Shown here in pieces: positions 5,641 through 11,784 of a stretch of DNA of 15,382 bases. The stretch comes from Sphingomonas bacterium (lineage in GTDB: Bacteria > Pseudomonadota > Alphaproteobacteria > Sphingomonadales > Sphingomonadaceae). The position numbers and the translations under genes are program-made. The notes beneath the pieces are model-generated. The model was not told where the DNA came from. It saw only the letters and a program-made list of their open reading frames with translations, and made no database searches. The stretch is from positions 1 to 15,382 of the forward strand of contig JAJAZM010000147.1 in NCBI GenBank assembly GCA_026785645.1, given 5' to 3'. The stretch's first letter is position 1. Each line of letters starts with the position of its first letter.

Positions 5641-7578
5641 ATGATCCGAATGATTGTCGCCGCTTCGGCGTTGCTGCTGGCTGGCTGCCAGGCCGCCACT
5701 GCGCCAGCGCCAAAGACCGATAGCGCCGCCGCGCCGGCGATCGCGCCGATCCTCGACACCCCCGATGCGGTCGATGTCCACAGTTATGCCAAGCCGCTCG
5801 AGGCGCGAGTGACCCATCTCGCGCTCGACCTGGGGGTCGATTTCACCGCCAAGCGAATCGGCGGGACCGCGACGCTCGATATCGCCGCCAAGCCCGGCGC
5901 GACCAGCATCATCCTCGACGACAAGGGGCTGGAGATCGAGAAGATCGCCACTGCCGAGGGCGCGCCGCTGACCTACAAGGTTGGCGCAATCGACGAGAAT
6001 CTTGGCGCGCCGCTGGAGATCGCGATCGGCACGGCGCGCAAGATCGTCATCACCTACAAATCGGCGGCCGACGCGGGTGCGCTGCAATGGCTTAGCCCGG
6101 CGCAGACCGCGGGCAAGAAGCAGCCCTATCTGTTCAGCCAGGGCCAGGCGATCGAGAATCGGACGTGGATCCCGACCCAGGATTCGCCCGGGATTCGGCA
6201 GACCTGGGAAGCGAAGATCCGTGTCGCCCAGCCGCTGACCGCGGTGATGTCGGCCCCCAAGGTCGGCGATCCGGTGACCGAGGGCGATGCCCGCACCTTC
6301 AGCTTCAAGATGGATCGACCGGTTGCGCCCTATCTGATTGCGATCGGGGTTGGCGACTTGGCGTTCAAGTCGCTCGGCCCGCGCACCGGGGTGTGGACCG
6401 AGCCGTCGATGCTCGACAAGGCTGCAGCCGAACTGGCCGATACCGAGAAAATGGTCGCCGCCGCCGAGGCGCTGTACGGCCCGTATCAATGGGGCCGCTA
6501 CGATTTGCTGGTGCTTCCGCCGTCCTTTCCGTTCGGAGGCATGGAAAACCCGACGCTGACCTTCCTCACCCCGACCTTCATCGCCGGGGACAAGAGCAAT
6601 AACAGCCTGATCGCGCACGAACTGGCGCACAGCTGGTCGGGCAATCTGGCGACCAACGCCACCTGGTCGGACTTCTGGCTCAACGAGGGCATGACCACCT
6701 ACGCCACCACCCGCATCGTCGAGGCGGTGTACGGGCCCAAGGTCGCAGCGCAGCAAATTTCGCTCGGACATGATGCAATGCGCAAGGCGGTCGAGGAAAA
6801 TGGCGGGGTAGCCGGTGCCGACACGCGTCTCCGGATCGACCTCAAGGGCCGCAATCCTGACGAAGGATTGACCGACATTGCCTATGAAAAGGGCGCCGCC
6901 TTCCTGCGCACGATCGAGATTGCGGTCGGGCGCGAACGGTTCGATGCCTGGCTCAAGGGCTGGTTCGCGCGGCACATGTTCCAGCCGGTCACCACCAGCC
7001 TGTTCCTCGCCGACATCCGCCAGCATCTGGTCAAGGGCGATGCCGCGCTCGAATCCAGGCTGATGCTCGATGCCTGGGTCGACCAGCCGGGGATCCCGAC
7101 CAGCCTCGCCCCCGCCGATCCGACAATATTTGCCGAGGTCGACAGCGCAGTCACCACCTTCGCTGCTGGGACGATGCCCGACACCGCCATGTGGGGGCGC
7201 TGGACCACCGACGAGCGGCTGCGCTTCCTCACCCGGATCGATCGCAAGCAGCCGCTTGATCGGCTCGAGGCGCTTGGTCGCCAATTCGGTCTGGCGCGGG
7301 CCGGCAATAATGAACTGCGTTTTGCCTTCCTCGACCTCGCGGTCGCCAATCGGCTCGATCCGGCGGTGCCGGCGCTGGAAGATTTCCTGATGACCCAGGG
7401 TCGCCGGAAATATGTCCGGCCGTTGCTCACCGCGCTCGCCGAAGACCCGAGCTGGGGTCGGCCGATTGCGCTTCGTATCTATCCCAGGGCGCGGCCGCTC
7501 TATCATCCGGTGACGACCCGCGACATCGACAAATTGCTGGGCTGGGCGGGGGCTGAAATCGACCTGAAAAGGGCATAG
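5641..7578 (+). CDS. M1-family zinc aminopeptidase, leukotriene-A4-hydrolase-like, predicted lipoprotein
   Basis: The 645-residue product begins with a short signal ending in the lipobox LAGC, so Cys16 would be lipidated and the enzyme anchored in the cell envelope, probably facing the periplasm. The order of elements is that of family M1: an N-terminal beta saddle (about 45-245) with QGQAIENRTWIP (167-178); the substrate-binding GGMEN (299-303); the zinc site HELAH (326-330) with the third ligand Glu349 in WLNEG, 18 residues later; and Tyr415 in YEKG for transition-state stabilisation. A helical C-terminal domain (about 490-640) matches the leukotriene A4 hydrolase type. All key residues are present, so it should remove N-terminal residues from peptides, likely for peptide use or turnover. 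AAGGA lies ten bases before the ATG. It follows the HD gene by 17 bp; the functional link is unclear. Confidence 0.95.
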   Translation: MIRMIVAASALLLAGCQAATAPAPKTDSAAAPAIAPILDTPDAVDVHSYAKPLEARVTHLALDLGVDFTAKRIGGTATLDIAAKPGATSIILDDKGLEIEKIATAEGAPLTYKVGAIDENLGAPLEIAIGTARKIVITYKSAADAGALQWLSPAQTAGKKQPYLFSQGQAIENRTWIPTQDSPGIRQTWEAKIRVAQPLTAVMSAPKVGDPVTEGDARTFSFKMDRPVAPYLIAIGVGDLAFKSLGPRTGVWTEPSMLDKAAAELADTEKMVAAAEALYGPYQWGRYDLLVLPPSFPFGGMENPTLTFLTPTFIAGDKSNNSLIAHELAHSWSGNLATNATWSDFWLNEGMTTYATTRIVEAVYGPKVAAQQISLGHDAMRKAVEENGGVAGADTRLRIDLKGRNPDEGLTDIAYEKGAAFLRTIEIAVGRERFDAWLKGWFARHMFQPVTTSLFLADIRQHLVKGDAALESRLMLDAWVDQPGIPTSLAPADPTIFAEVDSAVTTFAAGTMPDTAMWGRWTTDERLRFLTRIDRKQPLDRLEALGRQFGLARAGNNELRFAFLDLAVANRLDPAVPALEDFLMTQGRRKYVRPLLTALAEDPSWGRPIALRIYPRARPLYHPVTTRDIDKLLGWAGAEIDLKRA

Positions 7579-7641
7579 CCTTAACTCAGCTTAAACGCTC
7601 TTCGGCTATTCGATTGGCTCCTGCCAACAAGTGGATAGCGG

Positions 7642-9978
7642 ATGTACGAGGCACCCGATCGGTATAAACGCATGGTTTCGGCACGCCTTCCCGGTGGGGA
7701 GTCGCTGGCCCTGACCAGCCCGAACGAATCGAACAACGCTTCTCCGCTGCGCGATGCCCAGTTGCTGGCGCGCGCCCAGCTGGCGCCGTTTTTCGCAATC
7801 GCCAACGTCATCGCCGCTTTGCTGATGGCGGGCAGCCTGACCATCTATTGGTCGTCGCCGACCTTGCTCGGCTGGCTTGGCGCCGTCGCATTGGTCAACT
7901 TTGTCGCAATGCAATTGTCGCGCAACCAGTCGATCACCCATGTCGGTCGGTCGGGTCGCCAGGTTCCGCAAACCTTTCTCGTCGGCGACGTTATGCTGCG
8001 CGCAATCGTCTGGCTGAGTTTGCCAATCTATTATTTCCCGTCGCTCGACCCGGGCAGTCAATTGGTCACCGCATCGCTCATCTCGGGGCTCGGTATTGCC
8101 GCGATCGGGCTGGTCGTGGTTCCGGCCTGCGTAACTGCCTGGATGGCGAGTTTCACTCTTGGCCTGTGTTACGTGCTGTTCACCGCATCCACCGCCATGC
8201 CGTTCCTCAACAAGCTGCAGATCCTGTTCACCCTCGGGGTCGCGGTGGTCGGCGTCTTTTCGGTCGCACGATGGGCCTTTCGCCAGCTGCAGACCAATGC
8301 CGACATGGGCTCGGCCAGCGAAAGCGCCAGCCTGCTGCTCCAGGAATATGAGCAGCGCGGTGTCGGCTGGCTGTGGCAGGTCGATGCCGAGAATCGCGTG
8401 ACCTACATTTCGTCGCGAATGACCGCCTTGCTCGGCCGCCCGGCCAGCGCCTTGGTCGGCCATTCACTGCCCTCGTTGCTCGGCGGCCATGCCGAGCTTG
8501 GCAAGATCTTGCTCGAGCGGCAGGCGTTCAATTCACTCGAGATGGAATTGAAGACCGCGCGCGGGCCGCGCTGGATTTCGATCGCGGGCGATCCGATCAT
8601 CGATACCGCCGGCCGCTACGAAGGCTTTCGCGGGGTCGGGTCGGACATCACCGAGATCCGCCATACCCAGGAGCGGCTGACCCACCTCGCCAACATGGAC
8701 GTGCTGTCGGGCCTGCCCAACCGCGGGCGGGTTCGCCAATTGCTCGGCGAAGCGCTGCGCACTGCAACCGCCGGCAATGTGCCGTGCGCGATCATGTTCC
8801 TCGATCTCGACGGGTTCAAACCGGTCAACGACACCTTCGGCCATCCCAAGGGCGATGCAGTCCTTCAGGCAGTCGCCAAACGGCTGGTCGAGCAGGTTGG
8901 CCCCGACGGCCATGTCGGACGCATGGGCGGCGACGAATTCGCCATCGTGGTGACCGACGCGCAAAGCCGCAAGCGGGTCGAAATGCTCGCCGATTCGATC
9001 ATCAAGTCGGTCGCCGAGCCGTACATGATCGACCAGACCGAAATCCGCATCGGCGTGTCGATCGGCTGCGCCTTCGGCCCGATCGACGGCGCCACGGTCG
9101 ACGATTTAATCCTCAAGGCCGATCTGGCGCTCTATCAAGCAAAGGATGGCGGGCGCGGGGTGGCCAAATATTTCTCGGCCGAGCTGCAATTCGAGCAGGA
9201 CGACCGGATCCGGCTCGAGAACGACCTCCGCCAGGCCCTCGCCGCCAACCAATTCCATTTGATGTTTCAGCCCCTGGTCAACGCCAAGACCCAGTCCTTG
9301 GTCGGGTTCGAGGCGTTGATTCGCTGGAATCATCCGAAGCGCGGGCTGGTCCCGCCGGTGGTGTTCATCCCGGTCGCCGAGGAAGCCGGGCTGATGGGCG
9401 CGATCGGCGAATGGGTGATCGACGAGGCCTGCCGAGCGGTCGCGACCTGGCCCGAGCCGATCACCATGGCGATCAACATCAGCCCCAGGCAGATCATCCT
9501 GCCGTCGCTTCCCAATTATGTCAGCCTGGCGCTGGCGCGCTACAAATTGCCCGGCAACCGGATCGAGCTCGAGGTTACCGAGGGCGTCTTCCTGGGCGAC
9601 GAAAATGCCACGCTCGACGTGTTGAAGCGGCTCCGCGCGCTCGGCGTGGGGATCGCGCTCGACGATTTCGGTACCGGTTACTCGTCGATCGGCTATCTCA
9701 ACAAGGCGGTGTTCCACAAACTGAAGATCGACGGCAGCTTCGTCCGCGCCGCTGGGACCAGGCCGGAGAATGTCGCGATCATCCAGTCAATCGTCCAGCT
9801 CGCCAAGAGCTTCCGCATGAACGTCACCGCCGAGGGCGTCGAGACCGCCGAGGATTTCGAGCGGATGCGCGATCTCGGGGTCGACACGATCCAAGGCTAT
9901 CTGTTCGGCAAGCCCTTGTCCTACGACCGCGCCAACCAGATGGTGGTCGGGATCGGGGTCAAGAAAAAGGCAGGCTGA
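7642..9978 (+). CDS. Membrane-bound PAS-GGDEF-EAL protein (c-di-GMP synthesis and breakdown)
   Basis: The 778-residue protein has a polar start (1-45), about six membrane segments (48-69, 73-91, 112-132, 141-163, 165-186, 193-211), a PAS domain (about 236-343, ending GVGSDITEIR), a GGDEF domain (345-512) and an EAL domain (525-770). The cyclase site is intact (GGDEF 429-433, DLDGFKPVND 388-397). The residues where the inhibitory RxxD would lie read GPDG, so product inhibition at the I-site is unlikely. The phosphodiesterase site is also intact: EAL 557-559, N612, E644, DDFGTGYSS (674-682), K695, E731 and Q751. Both activities are therefore possible; the PAS domain or membrane part would choose between them. 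It lies 63 bp after the aminopeptidase gene without a clear terminator between. The ribosome-binding site before 7642 is weak, and the ATG at 7672 is an alternative start. Confidence 0.95.
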   Translation: MYEAPDRYKRMVSARLPGGESLALTSPNESNNASPLRDAQLLARAQLAPFFAIANVIAALLMAGSLTIYWSSPTLLGWLGAVALVNFVAMQLSRNQSITHVGRSGRQVPQTFLVGDVMLRAIVWLSLPIYYFPSLDPGSQLVTASLISGLGIAAIGLVVVPACVTAWMASFTLGLCYVLFTASTAMPFLNKLQILFTLGVAVVGVFSVARWAFRQLQTNADMGSASESASLLLQEYEQRGVGWLWQVDAENRVTYISSRMTALLGRPASALVGHSLPSLLGGHAELGKILLERQAFNSLEMELKTARGPRWISIAGDPIIDTAGRYEGFRGVGSDITEIRHTQERLTHLANMDVLSGLPNRGRVRQLLGEALRTATAGNVPCAIMFLDLDGFKPVNDTFGHPKGDAVLQAVAKRLVEQVGPDGHVGRMGGDEFAIVVTDAQSRKRVEMLADSIIKSVAEPYMIDQTEIRIGVSIGCAFGPIDGATVDDLILKADLALYQAKDGGRGVAKYFSAELQFEQDDRIRLENDLRQALAANQFHLMFQPLVNAKTQSLVGFEALIRWNHPKRGLVPPVVFIPVAEEAGLMGAIGEWVIDEACRAVATWPEPITMAINISPRQIILPSLPNYVSLALARYKLPGNRIELEVTEGVFLGDENATLDVLKRLRALGVGIALDDFGTGYSSIGYLNKAVFHKLKIDGSFVRAAGTRPENVAIIQSIVQLAKSFRMNVTAEGVETAEDFERMRDLGVDTIQGYLFGKPLSYDRANQMVVGIGVKKKAG

Positions 9979-10003
9979 AGCCGCGATTATCGGGCCAGGA
10001 CGA

Positions 10004-10276
10004 TCAGCGGGCCAGATCGACTCGAAGACTACGGCTCAGCGGCGCCAGCAGCGATTCAAACGCCCCAGTCTGGCCGACTTTCGCATAATGCAGCTGGTGC
10101 TCGACGTCGGCCGCAATGTCGACGATCTCGATCGCCTCCTCCACCGTCAGCATCGCGCGTGCGACGAGGCCGTGGATCAGGCTTTCGACCAGTAACAAGG
10201 CGGCGCCGTTCCGGTCCTCACCTGTCATCGTCGTCAAGGAAGGGTGGTGGCTTCTGCCACCGGTCGAATCAGGCAT
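10004..10276 (-). CDS. Small hypothetical protein
   Basis: I do not recognise this 90-residue protein by name. The centre (about 25-65) is predicted helical, reading ALLLVESLIHGLVARAML followed by TVEEAIEIVDIAADVE, with no signal peptide or membrane span. The polar, Ser/Gly/His-rich first 20 residues may be disordered. Its style matches small conserved sphingomonad proteins with two amphipathic helices. The ATG at 10276 is favoured because AGGAAAGG (10284-10291) ends seven bases upstream. The in-frame ATG at 10228 has no ribosome-binding site. Its stop lies 25 bp from the end of the convergent GGDEF-EAL gene, and it diverges from the Crp/Fnr gene across 175 bp. Confidence 0.65.
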   Translation of the reverse strand: MPDSTGGRSHHPSLTTMTGEDRNGAALLLVESLIHGLVARAMLTVEEAIEIVDIAADVEHQLHYAKVGQTGAFESLLAPLSRSLRVDLAR

Positions 10277-10283
10277 TTACGCG

Positions 10284-10291
10284 CCTTTCCT
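10284..10291 (-). promoter_or_regulatory. Ribosome-binding site that fixes the start of the 90-residue protein
   Basis: AGGAAAGG on the minus strand lies seven bases before the ATG at 10276 and favours that start over the internal ATG at 10228. Confidence 0.5.
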
Positions 10292-10393
10292 GGTGCAAAC
10301 TGGGACCCATTGCCCACGCCGACGGCACCTGTGCCACCACTCGGCGAAGCCATTCAATACAGGGGATATTTTCTTTCCGCCTTATCCTAACTC

Positions 10394-10409
10394 AACATTC
10401 GACAATGTT
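10394..10409. promoter_or_regulatory. Dyad AACATT-N4-AATGTT upstream of the Crp/Fnr gene
   Basis: AACATT (10394-10399) and AATGTT (10404-10409) form a perfect six-base inverted repeat with a four-base centre. The 16-bp length with a 4-bp centre has the geometry of a Crp/Fnr-class operator, although the half-site is not the Fnr TTGAT. It lies 42 bases before the regulator's ATG, next to the AT-rich TTTATATGCAATTTTG that probably contains the promoter. Autoregulation is a reasonable inference. Confidence 0.4.
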
Positions 10410-10451
10410 TATATGCAATTTTGTTCGGGACGGGCTAGTCTAAGCCGGATC

Positions 10452-11189
10452 ATGGCAAATCGCTTTGTTCAGAAGCTGGAAGGCTTGGCCACGCTATCCG
10501 CCCCCGATGTCGCCGTTCTCGAACGCGTCACGGCCAGTCCGCGCGACTATGCCGCCAAGCAGGATATGATCCGCGAGGGCGATCGCCCCGGACCGGTGTT
10601 CGTCGTGCTCGACGGCTGGGCCTGCCGCTACAAGATATTGCCAAGCGGAACGCGGCAGATCATGGCGTTCCTGCTGCCGGGCGACGCGTGCGACCTGCAC
10701 ATCGGCATGCTGTCGGAGATGGATCACAGCCTGCAGGCGATTACTCCCGCCAGGGTCGCACTGATCCCCGGCGAGGAAATGGCGAGCATGCTCGACCAGC
10801 ATCCGCGAATCGCCAACGCCATGTACAAATCGCAGTTGATCGACGAGGGCACGCTGCGCGCGTGGATCGTCAGCATGGGGCGGCGCAGCAGCATCGAGCG
10901 CGTGGCGCATCTGATGTGTGAGCTTTACCTGCGCTCGATCGCCGCGATCGGCACGCCCGAGGGCGAAGTCGCGCTTCCGATCTCGCAGATCATCTTCGCC
11001 GATGCGCTGGGCATGACCCCGGTTCACATCAACCGCATCCTGCGCGAATTGCGCGAAATGGGGGCAATGGCTTTCTCCCGCGGGAGCCTGCGTGTGATCG
11101 ACCCGATCAAGCTGGTCCAGATTGCCGGCTTCGACGAAAATTATCTTCATCGGCGACAAAGGCAGCAACGAGCAGGGCTTCAAGCGTAG
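10452..11189 (+). CDS. Crp/Fnr-family transcription regulator
   Basis: The 245-residue protein has an N-terminal cyclic-nucleotide-binding-type beta roll (about 20-115, with GPVFVVLDGWACRYKILPSG and LLPGDACDLHIG), a long dimerisation helix (about 118-150) and a C-terminal winged helix-turn-helix (about 165-220). Its recognition region is ISQIIFADALGMTPVHINRILREL (177-200). The N-terminal Cys cluster of oxygen-sensing FNR is missing (Cys58, Cys80 and Cys156 are scattered), so an iron-sulfur sensor is unlikely. Ligand and targets are unknown. I chose the ATG at 10452 as the start of family homology; the frame is open further upstream through AT-rich intergenic DNA that does not look coding. The ribosome-binding site is weak. 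The last 83 bases overlap the end of the leftward small gene. Confidence 0.92.
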   Translation: MANRFVQKLEGLATLSAPDVAVLERVTASPRDYAAKQDMIREGDRPGPVFVVLDGWACRYKILPSGTRQIMAFLLPGDACDLHIGMLSEMDHSLQAITPARVALIPGEEMASMLDQHPRIANAMYKSQLIDEGTLRAWIVSMGRRSSIERVAHLMCELYLRSIAAIGTPEGEVALPISQIIFADALGMTPVHINRILRELREMGAMAFSRGSLRVIDPIKLVQIAGFDENYLHRRQRQQRAGLQA

Positions 11190-11346
11190 CCACCTCGCCG
11201 GCTTCGAGCGGCCCATCGGCTTTGGCCATGTGTAGTTTTGCAAGGTCGGCGTGGATTGCGCCGATCGATGGAGTTGTCGCATTGTCCGCCGCCGCCAGTT
11301 CCTTATCGGCGCGTGCCCGGTAATAGGTTCGGTTGTCGATCGACAT
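11107..11346 (-). CDS. Small hypothetical protein, tail overlaps the Crp/Fnr gene
   Basis: This 79-residue protein is not assigned to a named family. It is mostly helical and Ala-rich: YYRARADKELAAADNA near the start, IHADLAKLHMAKA in the middle and ATLEALLVAAFVADEDNFRRSRQ near the end. No signal or membrane span is seen. Short proteins of this layout are common hypotheticals in sphingomonads. The ATG at 11346 is supported by AGAGGT (11353-11358) six bases upstream; the ATG at 11391 would add 15 Arg-rich residues without such support. Its final 83 bases are antisense to the end of the Crp/Fnr gene, so either the two truly overlap tail to tail or one tail is not genuine. Confidence 0.65.
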   Translation of the reverse strand: MSIDNRTYYRARADKELAAADNATTPSIGAIHADLAKLHMAKADGPLEAGEVATLEALLVAAFVADEDNFRRSRQSGPA

Positions 11347-11352
11347 AGCCAG

Positions 11353-11358
11353 ACCTCT
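11353..11358 (-). promoter_or_regulatory. Ribosome-binding site of the 79-residue protein
   Basis: AGAGGT on the minus strand, six bases before the ATG at 11346, decides between this start and the upstream ATG at 11391. Confidence 0.5.
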
Positions 11359-11454
11359 ATTCAGCGCGCCGCGACCCCTTCGCGACTCCACCGGGCCGGT
11401 ATATCCGAGTCGTTTCGCGTGAGGCTTGATGGAGGTGAAGGCCGGGATCCTCAG

Positions 11455-11736
11455 CTAGCGCGCCGCGATAAATTCCTTCGCGCGGTCATATTCGTACGTG
11501 GTGACCCGTCCGTCACGGTCTCCGTCGGCCAGATCCTTGAACCCCGTCGCCGCGGCTTGGGCCTCGTACAAGGTCAGCCAGCCGTCGCGGTTGCTGTCGT
11601 AAGTCCGCACCGCCCATTGCCGGATCACCGGGTCGCGATCGAACAACGCATTGGCGTTCGGGTTGACTGGGGAATCGACCACCGCACTCGCGGCAACGGC
11701 AGCCTGTGCGGCAAGCGCAAAAAGCAATCCCGACAT
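11455..11736 (-). CDS. Exported EF-hand calcium-binding protein
   Basis: The 93-residue product has a short hydrophobic N-terminus (MSGLLFALAAQAAVAASAV) that fits a signal peptide cut near residue 17. Two complete 12-residue EF-hand loops follow. The first runs from Asp47 to Glu58 with Asp47, Asn49, Asp51, Thr55 and Glu58 in ligand positions. The second runs from Asp71 to Glu82 with Asp71, Asp73, Asp75, Thr79 and Glu82. Both loops keep the central Gly, so Ca2+ binding in the periplasm is likely; buffering or sensing cannot be told apart. The ATG at 11736 is supported by AGGGAG (11743-11748) six bases upstream; the ATG at 11781 would run close to the stop of the kinase gene and lacks a signal-like start. 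It lies 48 bp downstream of the hybrid kinase gene on the same strand and may share its transcript. Confidence 0.85.
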   Translation of the reverse strand: MSGLLFALAAQAAVAASAVVDSPVNPNANALFDRDPVIRQWAVRTYDSNRDGWLTLYEAQAAATGFKDLADGDRDGRVTTYEYDRAKEFIAAR

Positions 11737-11742
11737 GACCGA

Positions 11743-11748
11743 CTCCCT
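11743..11748 (-). promoter_or_regulatory. Ribosome-binding site that fixes the EF-hand protein start
   Basis: AGGGAG on the minus strand lies six bases before the ATG at 11736. That start puts the hydrophobic signal segment at the very N-terminus. Confidence 0.5.
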
Positions 11749-11784
11749 GTCCAAGCATCCAGCGCCAAGCAAACGCGTCACTGC

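Noticed and set aside
5596..7506. Leftward open frame of 636 codons antisense to the aminopeptidase
   Set aside because: Long antisense frames are expected in high-GC codon-biased genes; the rightward frame has every M1 catalytic motif and the antisense product has none.
9979..10003. Terminator between the convergent GGDEF-EAL gene and the 90-residue gene
   Set aside because: The 25-bp gap contains no usable stem or T-run.
8373..10088. Rightward open frame of 571 codons in a second frame of the GGDEF-EAL gene
   Set aside because: The product is rich in Arg, Gly and Pro with no domain, while the other frame encodes complete PAS, GGDEF and EAL domains.
10116..10451. Upstream extension of the Crp/Fnr frame by 112 codons
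   Set aside because: It runs antisense to the small gene at 10004-10276 and through AT-rich intergenic DNA with a dyad; Crp/Fnr proteins normally start near 10452.
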